From an uncultured bacterium (lineage in GTDB: Bacteria; Bacillota; Clostridia; Lachnospirales; Lachnospiraceae), in NCBI GenBank assembly GCA_947383005.1, contig CANDBT010000020.1, forward strand, positions 1 to 64,000: a stretch of 64,000 nt of DNA. Direction: 5' to 3'. Below are positions 32,431 to 42,036 of the stretch, piece after piece (position 1 is the first letter of the stretch; each line of letters opens with the position of its first letter). A program made the translations under genes and the position numbers. Below the pieces are notes generated by a model. That model was given only the letters and a program-made list of their open reading frames with translations. It was not told the DNA's origin and searched no databases.

Positions 32431-35400
32431 TTATGGCCGGCGAACAATCTGATCCAGAATAAACGGGTCTTTTATCTTTTTATCTTCCGCCAGAAGTACG
32501 ATTTTTGACATAATCTCCGCCGTCTTCGGGTCTTCATCGACAAACGGCAAAAACAGCTTGCCTCTCTTCTGGCTGTGCACCGGCAGGATATTCAGCATAG
32601 CGCCGCCCTCCTGATGGATTACGCCGCTTCCCAGATGCACATTGTAGACTCCCCTTGTACCTTGAATAATTGCATGATTTTCCTTCAGGACAACATTGGT
32701 CAGGCCGAACAACGGCAGGTTGAATTCCACAATCGCCCGCCGCATCTCCACCGTCGAGTGGCTGGTTTCCGGATCTACTCCTCCGGCATGAGCCACACTG
32801 ACCGCCAGATCCACATCTCTCATGACCTCGCTGTAAATCCGATCCGGCACTTGTTCGATAAGCAGCGGATTAAATGTCTTCCTGTCAAAAAATTCCACCC
32901 ACTCCAGCGTAGGTTCCTCCACATCTCCAGGAGAAAACCAATCTGCCAAAGCATAAATCCTGGCGATAATATTTTCTTTATAATATATTTTTTGCAGCCC
33001 TTCCTCATAATCAGCCACCCAGCGTCTGTCACGCAGACAAGCCACCGTCTTTTTCGGCTGAATCTGATTTCCGGCAAACATCCGGGAAGCCTTAAGGCCC
33101 AGTTCCTCCGGCAGCTTGACATACAGTTCCCGGAATACTTGTTTAAATGGCTGACGGATCTGCCGGGCAAACAAATATTTCTGATAATCATGCCACTGGC
33201 CCGAAGCATACAAGTCCAACGGATGGGCGATACGGAGGTTTTCTTCCCCTGTCAGGGAAATCTTCTCTCCCGACGGCTGTTCCAAATAAATATCCGTCCC
33301 GGCAGGTTCTTTCCTCGGCTCTCCGGCCGCGAAAAACCCCATCTGTCCCTGCTCCCCCACAAACACCAATGGCGCCAGGATCGCCCGGACTACCGGATTG
33401 GCCATCAATCCCTCTATCTCGGACAAGGAAAACCCTTCTCCGCTCTCCATGGACTCCTCCATCATTTTCTTTGTCCGGGAATACTGTTCCTTAAGCTTTT
33501 TGTGGGCTTCCTTTACTTCCAACACATAAGGGTTCTTTCCCAGCCTTGAAGGAACCGATTTCAATTCCTTGTCTCTTTTGTGGCAGAGAATCTGGCTTTT
33601 TCCGTCCTCTCCGATATATAAGCAAATTTCCACATCTTCAACTGCCGTCCACTGACGGTAAACGCCAAACGATTCCGCCAGACGGCCTTCCACATTTAAA
33701 GTCAAACGGGTCACATCGGAAAATCCGGCCCTGACGCTCAAATTGACCAAAGCAAGCTCTGCCGCCTTTCCTTCACTGGCCCTGCGCTGGGCGCCAAACT
33801 GGCGGCTTTCCTTCCGGTATTGCTGGATAAACTGATAACGGTCCAAAATCTCCTGTTCCCGGTTTTCCCCAAAAGGAACCAGGCCGTAGCTCATCAGCAA
33901 ATCTTTATTCCTTTTCGCGGAAATTTCCCTTTCCAGATCAGAAAGCTTTACTTTCCCTGCGGCGGCATCGGCATATTTCCTGGCCCGGGAATGCTTTTGC
34001 CCGTCGGAGACATATTTGGCGGCCTGATAGAGCATATGGAAATTTTTTTCTCCCAACAGCCCGTAAGCCTCTTCGAACCAGGCAGCGTCAAAAGCCCCGT
34101 CCTGCAGTTCCTCAGGAGTCAGAGGGGTGTATTTGGCAATTATCGCTTTCTTCTGATCGTCGAACCGTTCATTCATATGTGCCATAAAATAATAACATCC
34201 GCTCTTTAAACCGGCCCAGCCCAAATATTCCTGGATAATATCAATCCACTGAGGGGCATACATCGCCACTTCCACCAGACGGGCTTCTTTGATGGACGTA
34301 CCTTTTAAGGCTTTTTTCAAGTCCGCCCCCGTCTCGCCCTCCGCCGGATAACAAGATTTCAGCAAGCTGCTGAGCGCATCCTTTTTCGTCCTGTCCCCGC
34401 CATGGTAATACCAATAATAATACGCATCCCGGCTTAAGGTATCCTTTCCCAAAGCCATGAGTATCCGGATCAAAGTATCAATTCCCGCGATATACGTAAC
34501 CCCCCGGATATCCCAGGAAAACTCCGTCTCCTTCTCCCCTCTGCGCAATTCCGTATCGACAATTACCGGGACAATCCTGTTATACGCCTCCACAATCATC
34601 TGCGTCAGCCAACTGTCCTCACTGAAATAAGCTTCTCCCGCCTGGTAAATTTCATCCGTCATTTCATGGCCAAAGAAATATCGCATCATTCTTCCATTCA
34701 GCGGCTTAACCGCTTCCTTTTTCACCACCCTGCATAAAACCGTCAGGCAGTCAATCCGGTTGAAATATTCCATCATCGCCTTGTATACAATATCCATTGA
34801 AATGAGCCCGATATGGCAGGCTTTAAAAAACCAATAAGGGCAGATAGGCGTCATCGCATCAGAGCCGTTATCCGGCGCGAACCGCCGCCGTTTCCTTTCA
34901 ACCTGGCATGCCAGTTCCAACCGCCAGGCCGTATAGAAAGCCCGTGTAAATTCCTCATCCGTCTTCCAACATTTCAATCCTGAAAAAGCCCGGGAAAAGA
35001 AAGGCAGCTCGCTGACCCTCTTCTTCATCTGATATTGATGTCCGTTAAATCCCTCATAGGAATACGTAATGATACAATTCTCCTGATTCAAATAGGGGGT
35101 CAGCGCGGAAACAATCCGGATGCTCATCTCAAGCAGCTTTTCCCTCTCCATAAACTGTCGGCCGTAAATCATAAAAATATCTCTTACCACGCCATAATAT
35201 TTTAAATTGAAAGGGATCGGCTCAACCGGCTGCCGGCCAAAAACATTCTTGTAAAAAGGTTTTCCCACTTTGATGGCGGACTCTGTAGCCAACAGGCGTA
35301 CGGCATCCGTCTCCATAAACGTTTCAAAACTGCCAATCTCCTCCTCATAAAAACGCTGGAACTTATCAGCCAAAGGATAATCCTCCAAAATGGCAGTCCC

Positions 35401-37599
35401 GGGGGCTTTTTGCTCTTCTTTCGGCTTTTTTAACAGCCGATAGCCGCTTCCCAGCAATATGCTGTCGCCGTTGAGCGGCTGGTATTCAAAATTTTCATTT
35501 TCCTTTACCAGATTATCCAGTTTTTTCAGTTTTTCCACGGCTTCTTTTTCCGTGACAGGCAGATACAGGGCGGCTATCTGCTTCGGCTCCATCAGTTCAG
35601 CTTCCGGTATCTCCTCCGGCGCGTGCGGATTGTAAATCCCGTAACCCTCCTTGTCTTCCGCCGATTCCCCAAGCTCTCCTTGTATCTCCTGGATAAGGAT
35701 TTTTTCTTTGTCGGTCGGGTTCTCTACCAAGGCAGCCATGGATTTCACCTGCCCGAAAAACCCGGCCTGTTTCTCGTCCTTGGAAAGACGCAAAAGAATA
35801 TCCAGGCCCGCGCTGCGCTTTTCTTCCTTTTTGTCTTTCAACAGACGGTTAATCGCCCCCTTCAAAGGCTCCTGGGGCTGGTCCATAATCATCTGGATGA
35901 GCGTCGAACGCAGATTGCTCCGTTTAAACCGCAGCATATCCTCCAGGCTCTTATACTCCTCCTCGGAAAGCGTCATCTTTTTCACAATCTGCATGGCGAT
36001 TTTCGAGGTACTCGTTTCTCCGTTGCCCATAAACTCGATAACGAGATCCCGCTGTTCCTGATTGGCCGGGGAATACAAAAGCAGATTTACCAGGGTACTC
36101 CGGTAATTTGTGGCCTGGTTCAGCAAACTGGCTATGTAGGTGATTTTCTCCTCGTCCTGCAGCACATAAGCGAGAAAAGCCAACTGACAAATCACTTCCG
36201 ACGGATGCAGCTCAATTTTATACCAGGGGAAAATACAGGGGTCATAGACGATGCCTTTTTTAGGCAGACGGATATAAAGATCCATAAAACGCTGATACAG
36301 TCCTTCAGCCTCTTCCCTGTCCCGGTAAAAATCGGTCAGCGACGGATGCTGCGGTTCCCTTATCTCATTGGAATAGCGGTTGCCCTGCTGAAAAAAGCCG
36401 TAAATCTGGCTTGACAGACGCTGCAAAAACGCCGGCATAAAAGCCGTAACAAGCTCGATATCCTCGATATGTTCCCAAATCACTTTTTGGGCCACCCGGA
36501 TGGACAAATCCTGATCATATAAATTTTGATTATAAAAGGAAGCGGTCAGCTTCTGATTCTTTGTGCCCTGCTCGACCAGCTGTTCCATAGCGCTTATCGC
36601 CTCTTCTGCCTCCCGGAAACCTAAAGCCCACAACCCTGCACTGATGGCAATGGAATCGTTGCTGCCAATCTGGCTGAAACAAAACGCCTTGTCCCTCAGG
36701 CATTGGCCCATCAGATTCAGCATTTTCCCATTGACCCGGTCAACGCTTGTCTCATCAAAAATCCCAATCCATGTGGATACCGCCCGCTTCACGGAAGAAA
36801 AACGGATCAGATCATTATCTTCAATTACCTTCAGCAGCCGTTCAAAAGCCGCGGGCGTACCCTCATCCATAGCCTCGCAAATCACCTGCCTCAGCCCTTC
36901 CTGAAGCCGGGCCGCCAGCAGCAGCTTGCACAAAAGCTCATGCAATTCCTGGTTATCCGAGCGGATAATCCCCAAAATCATCTCACGGTTGAGATAAGCC
37001 GTATTATTCTCGCTTAAAATCAAATCCTTAAGTGTCTGGATCACCGACTGGTTGCCCAGATCAATTTCCGCTGCATAGAGATAGCTGAAATCCCGGCCAA
37101 AATTCCAGGTATTCTGAATATAATCCAGTTTTTCCGGGTCCAGCCGGTTCAGCATATAATCCTCCAGCTTGTCTCCACAGTAAAACAACTGTTCAAAACT
37201 CAGCAGCAGCAAAAACACCGCATTGCTCTGGGGCCCATAACCGGCTGTACGCATGGATCTCCTCCGCCATCCACGGCTAAAGGGAAACTGACTAAGCTTA
37301 TCGATAATGTAAAGATACGAGGGCTGATATCTTTTTGGCACAAATGCATCCAAAAGCCCCTGATGGGGACGGCTCGCCGGAAGTATCCCCTTCCTTCCGA
37401 ACCACTGGGACGGCTTCAGCCCCTTATTTTCATAAAATTCACGGGAAATATCCCGGAAAATCTTAGCGCCTGTATGGCCGCTTTTCAGCTCCAAAGCCAG
37501 CTCTTTGTCCTTGCCGGAAAATTTTCCAATCCGCCCCGTCAGCTCGTCCGCCCTCTGCCTGGTTATCACTTGTCTGGTACTATAAGTAAATTCCGCCAT
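32431..37599 (-). CDS. Very large protein with a DUF4132-like C-terminal domain
   Basis: A 1,722-residue cytoplasmic protein without signal peptide or membrane spans. The long N-terminal and middle parts are rich in amphipathic helices, like HEAT-type solenoids. The last 160 residues resemble the C-terminus of DUF4132/YehI-type proteins: YSEVMRDVDLAVSVAHAGGV, GTRGVYNVHLGSGVIH, LFLPFVDEDPKTAEIMSKIV and IKDPFILDQIVRRP. In E. coli YehI is encoded beside MoxR-type ATPase and VWA genes; here the partners differ: a 143-residue protein and an M29-aminopeptidase-like protein directly upstream. In Lachnospiraceae such giant proteins carry the label DUF5717. The biochemical role is unknown. AGGAAGG precedes the start. 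Confidence 0.7.
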   Translation of the reverse strand: MAEFTYSTRQVITRQRADELTGRIGKFSGKDKELALELKSGHTGAKIFRDISREFYENKGLKPSQWFGRKGILPASRPHQGLLDAFVPKRYQPSYLYIIDKLSQFPFSRGWRRRSMRTAGYGPQSNAVFLLLLSFEQLFYCGDKLEDYMLNRLDPEKLDYIQNTWNFGRDFSYLYAAEIDLGNQSVIQTLKDLILSENNTAYLNREMILGIIRSDNQELHELLCKLLLAARLQEGLRQVICEAMDEGTPAAFERLLKVIEDNDLIRFSSVKRAVSTWIGIFDETSVDRVNGKMLNLMGQCLRDKAFCFSQIGSNDSIAISAGLWALGFREAEEAISAMEQLVEQGTKNQKLTASFYNQNLYDQDLSIRVAQKVIWEHIEDIELVTAFMPAFLQRLSSQIYGFFQQGNRYSNEIREPQHPSLTDFYRDREEAEGLYQRFMDLYIRLPKKGIVYDPCIFPWYKIELHPSEVICQLAFLAYVLQDEEKITYIASLLNQATNYRSTLVNLLLYSPANQEQRDLVIEFMGNGETSTSKIAMQIVKKMTLSEEEYKSLEDMLRFKRSNLRSTLIQMIMDQPQEPLKGAINRLLKDKKEEKRSAGLDILLRLSKDEKQAGFFGQVKSMAALVENPTDKEKILIQEIQGELGESAEDKEGYGIYNPHAPEEIPEAELMEPKQIAALYLPVTEKEAVEKLKKLDNLVKENENFEYQPLNGDSILLGSGYRLLKKPKEEQKAPGTAILEDYPLADKFQRFYEEEIGSFETFMETDAVRLLATESAIKVGKPFYKNVFGRQPVEPIPFNLKYYGVVRDIFMIYGRQFMEREKLLEMSIRIVSALTPYLNQENCIITYSYEGFNGHQYQMKKRVSELPFFSRAFSGLKCWKTDEEFTRAFYTAWRLELACQVERKRRRFAPDNGSDAMTPICPYWFFKACHIGLISMDIVYKAMMEYFNRIDCLTVLCRVVKKEAVKPLNGRMMRYFFGHEMTDEIYQAGEAYFSEDSWLTQMIVEAYNRIVPVIVDTELRRGEKETEFSWDIRGVTYIAGIDTLIRILMALGKDTLSRDAYYYWYYHGGDRTKKDALSSLLKSCYPAEGETGADLKKALKGTSIKEARLVEVAMYAPQWIDIIQEYLGWAGLKSGCYYFMAHMNERFDDQKKAIIAKYTPLTPEELQDGAFDAAWFEEAYGLLGEKNFHMLYQAAKYVSDGQKHSRARKYADAAAGKVKLSDLEREISAKRNKDLLMSYGLVPFGENREQEILDRYQFIQQYRKESRQFGAQRRASEGKAAELALVNLSVRAGFSDVTRLTLNVEGRLAESFGVYRQWTAVEDVEICLYIGEDGKSQILCHKRDKELKSVPSRLGKNPYVLEVKEAHKKLKEQYSRTKKMMEESMESGEGFSLSEIEGLMANPVVRAILAPLVFVGEQGQMGFFAAGEPRKEPAGTDIYLEQPSGEKISLTGEENLRIAHPLDLYASGQWHDYQKYLFARQIRQPFKQVFRELYVKLPEELGLKASRMFAGNQIQPKKTVACLRDRRWVADYEEGLQKIYYKENIIARIYALADWFSPGDVEEPTLEWVEFFDRKTFNPLLIEQVPDRIYSEVMRDVDLAVSVAHAGGVDPETSHSTVEMRRAIVEFNLPLFGLTNVVLKENHAIIQGTRGVYNVHLGSGVIHQEGGAMLNILPVHSQKRGKLFLPFVDEDPKTAEIMSKIVLLAEDKKIKDPFILDQIVRRP

Positions 37600-37600
37600 T

Positions 37601-38032
37601 TTACCACATCCTTCCTGCCAGCATTGTCAGCCTGACAAAAGTAAAACTCTTCTCCTCCGTAATCTCCACCGGCTCGTCCAACGCTTCCAATGGCTGTCCG
37701 TCCATAAAAACCCGGTATATTCCATCCTCAAAGCACTGGATAGCATTATTCTGTGCCGACAAAACATCCGCTTTCTTTTCACCGTAATTAACGCCAAAAC
37801 CAATTTTACCTGCCTGGGCCTTATCCTCAATATCTTCTTTTGTCAGACAAGCAAGGATTTCCGGCTGGGCGGCAAAAGCCTCCTGACGTTTATTGTACTC
37901 CTCTGCCTGGGAAGCCACCACAGCCAGAATCAGTTCCCTCAGCGTAGCCGGGCGCCCGGCAATCTCACAAAAAGCCTCTTCCACGGAATTTTTTCGTTTT
38001 CCCATATGCTTTACGTTTATCCTGAGTTTCAT
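37601..38032 (-). CDS. Conserved-looking 143-residue partner of the DUF4132-like protein
   Basis: The start at 38032 (MKLRINVKHMGKRKNS) has GGGGGAAG upstream and lies 68 bases inside the preceding M29-like gene. The stop at 37601 is two bases from the start of the giant gene, so the three genes form one tightly coupled unit. The protein has an N-terminal strand, a helix rich in Ala and Glu (LRELILAVVASQAEEYNKRQ) and a C-terminal beta segment (FEDGIYRVFMDG, FTFVRLTMLAGRMW). No motif points to catalysis. I infer an adaptor or structural role with the giant protein. Confidence 0.6.
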   Translation of the reverse strand: MKLRINVKHMGKRKNSVEEAFCEIAGRPATLRELILAVVASQAEEYNKRQEAFAAQPEILACLTKEDIEDKAQAGKIGFGVNYGEKKADVLSAQNNAIQCFEDGIYRVFMDGQPLEALDEPVEITEEKSFTFVRLTMLAGRMW

Positions 38033-40238
38033 ATCTTCCCCCACTCTGCCTTAAATTCTGTAACACCGCTTTGACCCCGTCCAACGGCTCATTCAAAAGT
38101 TCTGTCCCGTCCACGGCAAAGCTTCCATCCCGGACAATAAAAACCTCCGTCCCGTCCGGCCGCACCGCCACAATGTCCCCCAGCTCGGAATAAGGAATCG
38201 TAATATCCAAATGACAGCCGAAATAGGCTTTTGACACATCCTCCTTACGCAAAATGGATATTTCATTATCCCGTGCGATTACCTCTCTGCCATCCGGATT
38301 GTACATGGGAGAATCCTCGCTCCAGCTATAGCAGGTGTCCCCTACAGCAAAATGAGGCCCCATTTTCTCCACGATAAGAATAGGCAGTTTTCGGGTAATC
38401 TGATAATTTTCGGCCATGGCATAAGCGGCCGTATTGGTTCCGATGGCAAACTCCCCCATGGGAAGCGTATCATGATTTTTGAGAATCTCCTGACGGATCA
38501 GCGCCTTCCCTTCCTCGGGATTGTCAAAATTATCGCAGGAATATCCGCTCACCCTGCCATCGGAAAACCACAATTTTAGATTGCGGTACAGAATATTGCC
38601 CAGATAAACCTGATTGACATGCAAAAGCCCGTCGGTGCCGGCCAGCCTTGGCGAAGTGAAAACTTCTCCCAACGGGATATTCACATCAGCCACACAATTT
38701 TCAAAATTTGTTTCCTTTGTTTTATCCGCCAGCGGGTGCAGGGCAATCCGGATGTCGGTCTCGTTATCCCTGGCCAGGCTTCCGGCATCCCCTCCCCGGC
38801 CTTGCGGGCTTCCGGTATCCCCTTCCCGGCCATCCGCCCTTCCGGCAACGCCCTGGGCCTTTCTCCCCGTCACCCGCACATATTCAGCCTCATCCAACGC
38901 CAAAATCAGCTTTTGCTGAATGTCTTTATATATCTCATAGTCCAGGGTATTGATTCGGATCGTCTCCGCGAAAATCTCTTCAAAATCTTTTCCGATATCC
39001 GGCAGGGGGAACGCAATAATCGTAAAGCTGGTTTCCTCTCCGGGAACATAAGTATTGATCACGGGCATGGCTTCCCGCGAATAGGCTATGGCCAATTCCT
39101 CCTGCTTTTTGCTCAGCGAGAGGGCTTCCGGCTTATTCAGCGGCTGGAAATCCGCTTCCCCAAAAGTTTCCACCACAGCCGGTCCCGCAAAATCCGACGC
39201 TTCTTTCTTCCACGTTTCATATGCGGTCTTTAACACAGCCAGTTTCCGATCCTTAAAAGCTTTATCCAGATAAACCGCCTGGTCATAACGATGGTCATAA
39301 TCATACTGCCTGTTGGGAGAAACACCATGATAACCGAGCTTCCTGCCGGAATTCCGGGTCACTGACCATACAGCCGCCCGGTAGATAATCGGCTCCATCC
39401 CCAGCTTACGGAAAAGATATATGGCTTCACGGATCATCCGCTCAAAACCAAGCTCATACCGGATGGCAACCGTCCGTTTCTTCGATAAATCCCGCCCCAT
39501 GACCACAAAACCTTTTCGGTACCCTTCCACATAAGTCTCTGCCATCCGGGCAATCGTCTCCCCGGGCAGGGAATTCAAAAAGCCGGCAATCTTCAGCTCC
39601 GAATCCGAAATATATTCCCCAAACCGGTACAAATACCGCAAATCATTCAAGTCACTATCGAGGATAATATCCTTGGCAAAAGACAAGGACTCATCCAACT
39701 GCTCCCGTATCCGATAAGGCAGGATCACATCCGTATAATCGCTGTTAAACCAATACAAAATATCCCGGATCGCCTTAACCGGCGGTACTTCTCCTTCAAA
39801 CCGATTATATATTTCGATGAATGTCTCACAAAGAATCGTAATATCCGTCAAACGGCACTCATAAGCGAACACAACAGCCCCCCGCAACTGGGCATAGAAA
39901 GAGGCCAGCAGCGGGCCATAATCCTTCCCCAAAATCCCGGCCGCATAAGCAGGGTTCCCATAGCTTTTTTCATAATGATCCGGCAGTATATCTTCATACA
40001 ATTGACGGTTCAGCCTGGCCAGCTCCTCCAAGGAAAGCCTATCCAGCTCTCCCTGTGCCTGCCGCCTGGCCAAATCGTCAATCTGCCCCACAAACCGGGC
40101 CATTTGAACAAAATAATTGTCAAAGGGTTTCTGAACCTGCGGCTCTGTCAAAATTTCCTGAATCCGTTCCATGGCCAGGTTGTATCTTTCAGAAATCTTA
40201 TCGTTCTCTTCCTTCCACAACTCCCTGTAATCCATCAT
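37965..40238 (-). CDS. M29-type aminopeptidase-like protein with long N-terminal extension
   Basis: A 757-residue protein. From about residue 330 it resembles M29 aminopeptidases (AmpS/PepS type). The metal-ligand pattern of that family can be traced: Glu525 in NIPLGEVFTSP, Glu596 in PMGEFAIGTN, His629 and Tyr637 in MGPHFAVGDTCYSW, and His676-x-Asp678 in YFGCHLDITIP. Known M29 enzymes are about 410 residues, so the first 330 residues are an extra helical domain. A Gly/Arg-rich insert lies near residues 465-500. Both flanking features suggest a specialised enzyme acting with the giant DUF4132-like protein. AAGGAG precedes the start. Substrate unknown. Confidence 0.7.
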   Translation of the reverse strand: MMDYRELWKEENDKISERYNLAMERIQEILTEPQVQKPFDNYFVQMARFVGQIDDLARRQAQGELDRLSLEELARLNRQLYEDILPDHYEKSYGNPAYAAGILGKDYGPLLASFYAQLRGAVVFAYECRLTDITILCETFIEIYNRFEGEVPPVKAIRDILYWFNSDYTDVILPYRIREQLDESLSFAKDIILDSDLNDLRYLYRFGEYISDSELKIAGFLNSLPGETIARMAETYVEGYRKGFVVMGRDLSKKRTVAIRYELGFERMIREAIYLFRKLGMEPIIYRAAVWSVTRNSGRKLGYHGVSPNRQYDYDHRYDQAVYLDKAFKDRKLAVLKTAYETWKKEASDFAGPAVVETFGEADFQPLNKPEALSLSKKQEELAIAYSREAMPVINTYVPGEETSFTIIAFPLPDIGKDFEEIFAETIRINTLDYEIYKDIQQKLILALDEAEYVRVTGRKAQGVAGRADGREGDTGSPQGRGGDAGSLARDNETDIRIALHPLADKTKETNFENCVADVNIPLGEVFTSPRLAGTDGLLHVNQVYLGNILYRNLKLWFSDGRVSGYSCDNFDNPEEGKALIRQEILKNHDTLPMGEFAIGTNTAAYAMAENYQITRKLPILIVEKMGPHFAVGDTCYSWSEDSPMYNPDGREVIARDNEISILRKEDVSKAYFGCHLDITIPYSELGDIVAVRPDGTEVFIVRDGSFAVDGTELLNEPLDGVKAVLQNLRQSGGRYETQDKRKAYGKTKKFRGRGFL

Positions 40239-40274
40239 CTCTTCTCCTTATTCCAACAGCCATAAAATTCAAAA

Positions 40275-40598
40275 TCACACCATTAACCCTACAATAATCA
40301 AGCAAATCCAAAAAATCAGCAATCCTCCGGAAATACCCATGCCGATTTTGCTGAGAAGATAATTCCCCTCCCGGTCAAACAGCGACAGTCCTCCGTAAAC
40401 CAGACTGCAAAAAGCAAACAGAAAGCTGCTGATTCCCCAAGCTGCCACATTCAGCTCTCCCGCACCCTGAAGCCGAACGCTTAACGTCAAGCTGATCATC
40501 CCCAAAGCTAAAGACACCACAGACAACATCAGGCAGGTAAAACTCTTTTTGGCAAATGGTTTCCGTATATAAGAAATCTTATATTTTTTCCTTGGCAC
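40275..40598 (-). CDS. Small membrane protein (DUF6142-like)
   Basis: A 107-residue protein with three hydrophobic segments (CLMLSVVSLALGMISLTLSV, ISSFLFAFCSLVYGGLSLF, GISGGLLIFWICLIIVGLMV) after a basic N-terminus. Such proteins are labelled DUF6142 in Lachnospiraceae; function unknown. The GTG start has GGAGGCGGC upstream and lies 20 bases inside the VanZ-like gene, indicating translational coupling. Confidence 0.6.
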   Translation of the reverse strand: MPRKKYKISYIRKPFAKKSFTCLMLSVVSLALGMISLTLSVRLQGAGELNVAAWGISSFLFAFCSLVYGGLSLFDREGNYLLSKIGMGISGGLLIFWICLIIVGLMV

Positions 40599-41055
40599 GC
40601 TGCCGCCTCCTTATCCGCAGTATCTGTATGATATAGTAAAATCCATCTCCCAGCGCTCCGCCCAGGGTATTCAGCAGCAAATCGTCCACATCAAAGCTCC
40701 CTACCCGAAATACCAATTGTATCGTTTCAATACACAAGCTCAGGCCAAAACAGAACAGTATTGTATTATACCATTTCTCAGCCTTATTGATAATAATAGG
40801 AAGGAAAAAACCACAGGGCATAAACGCCACCATATTTCCCGCTACATTCAATAAAAATGCCTTCATTCCCAACTGATGCCTGTATTGATAAAACCGTTTG
40901 ATTTCTTTAAATAATTCCAAATTGTACGCATATCCATGTTGCGCCGGATCTCTTCCAAAAGATTCGGCAAAAAACATAAAATAGACCAACATAGCCAGAT
41001 AAGCCATAAACAGCACCCATCCGAACCTTTGATTCATGGTCTTATTTTTTATCAT
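40579..41055 (-). CDS. VanZ-family membrane protein
   Basis: A 158-residue protein with four membrane spans and the VanZ-family signature: LNVAGNMVAFMPCGFFLPII, then ETIQLVFRVGSFDVDDLLLN and TLGGALGDGFYYI. VanZ from enterococcal vancomycin elements gives low teicoplanin resistance, but chromosomal homologues are widespread and mostly uncharacterised. It is not linked here to any resistance genes. GAGAGG precedes the start. Confidence 0.85.
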   Translation of the reverse strand: MIKNKTMNQRFGWVLFMAYLAMLVYFMFFAESFGRDPAQHGYAYNLELFKEIKRFYQYRHQLGMKAFLLNVAGNMVAFMPCGFFLPIIINKAEKWYNTILFCFGLSLCIETIQLVFRVGSFDVDDLLLNTLGGALGDGFYYIIQILRIRRRQRAKEKI

Positions 41056-41132
41056 AACATTCCTCTCAATCTATGGGAGCGCCCAACCGGGCTATCAATA
41101 ACATATCTCCCGGAAAATAAGACCGCTTAACG

Positions 41133-41282
41133 CTAAAATTCAATTTCCGATTTCCGCTTCAGCAGCAGGCTTCCCCAGACAATCGACATTGTCCCCACGG
41201 CAATCCCCGCAGATAATATAATAATTCCTGCAACAATATTGTACGCTCCTGCGTTTCTCATCGTTTTATAAATTTTTTCCAT
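41133..41282 (-). CDS. Small single-span membrane protein downstream of pyrE
   Basis: A 49-residue product: a basic N-terminus (MEKIYKTMRNAGAYN), one long hydrophobic stretch (VAGIIILSAGIAVGTMSIVW), and a basic C-terminal end (LLLKRKSEIEF). AGGGAGAAAGC precedes the ATG, which lies 14 bases after pyrE. The clean topology, good SD and operon position make it a real gene. I believe similar small proteins follow pyrE in other Lachnospiraceae, but that is from memory and not checked. Function unknown. Confidence 0.65.
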   Translation of the reverse strand: MEKIYKTMRNAGAYNIVAGIIILSAGIAVGTMSIVWGSLLLKRKSEIEF

Positions 41283-41296
41283 ATGCTTTCTCCCTA

Positions 41297-41968
41297 CTAT
41301 GCGCCATATTGCTTATAATATGCGTCAATAGCTCCTTTTAATTGATCATCAATAATAATTTTTCCTTTATATGGGCGGTTATACAAATGTTCGATCACAT
41401 CTGCCATAGTGACAATCGCCGTCGTCTTAAAACCGTATTTTTCTTCTATTTCCTGCAGGGCGGACTTGGTGCCTGTCCCTCTCTCCATTCTGTCCACGGA
41501 AACCACCAGACCCAACACCTCAACATCGCCCTGGGCCCGGATAATCGGAAGCGTCTCCTCGATAGAAGTGCCGGCAGTAGTTACATCTTCAATAATCACT
41601 ACCTTGTCCCGGTCTTTAATGGGGCTTCCCAGCAAAATCCCTTTGTCGCCATGATCTTTTATCTCTTTGCGGTTGGAACAGTACCGGATATCCATATCAT
41701 AAAACTCACTGATTGCCATGGTTGTCGCTACAGTCAGGGAAATCCCTTTATATGCCGGACCAAACAATACATCAAAATCCAGTCCGAAAGCGTCATGAAC
41801 CGCCTTTGCATAATACTCTCCCAGACGGCGCAATTGAGTCCCCGTACGGTAAAATCCCGTATTGACAAAAAACGGCGTCTTCCTTCCGCTTTTGGTCACA
41901 AAATCGCCAAACCGCAAAACCTCGCTGTCTATCATAAATTCAATAAATTCTTTCTTGTAATCTTCCAT
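41297..41968 (-). CDS. pyrE: Orotate phosphoribosyltransferase
   Basis: A 223-residue enzyme joining orotate to PRPP to give OMP. Motifs: FGDFVTKSGRKTPFFVNTG, FGPAYKGISLTVATTMA and the PRPP loop VVIIEDVTTAGTSIEE. The start at 41968 is supported by GGAGG eight bases upstream. This length fits the longer clostridial PyrE type. It is the fourth gene of pyrF-pyrK-pyrD-pyrE, 68 bases after pyrD. Confidence 0.97.
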   Translation of the reverse strand: MEDYKKEFIEFMIDSEVLRFGDFVTKSGRKTPFFVNTGFYRTGTQLRRLGEYYAKAVHDAFGLDFDVLFGPAYKGISLTVATTMAISEFYDMDIRYCSNRKEIKDHGDKGILLGSPIKDRDKVVIIEDVTTAGTSIEETLPIIRAQGDVEVLGLVVSVDRMERGTGTKSALQEIEEKYGFKTTAIVTMADVIEHLYNRPYKGKIIIDDQLKGAIDAYYKQYGA

Positions 41969-42036
41969 CGACTTATCCTCCGTCATCATGATTCGGTATC
42001 TTCATGCCGTCTTCCGTCTGTTTATCACGGCTACGT

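Noticed and set aside
35623..36414. 263-codon plus-strand frame opposite the giant DUF4132-like gene
   Set aside because: It is antisense to a continuous, well-supported coding frame, has no SD and shows no recognisable family.
40579..41055. Glycopeptide-resistance determinant
   Set aside because: A lone VanZ-family gene without vanHAX or a regulator; such genes are common on chromosomes and do not by themselves show resistance.
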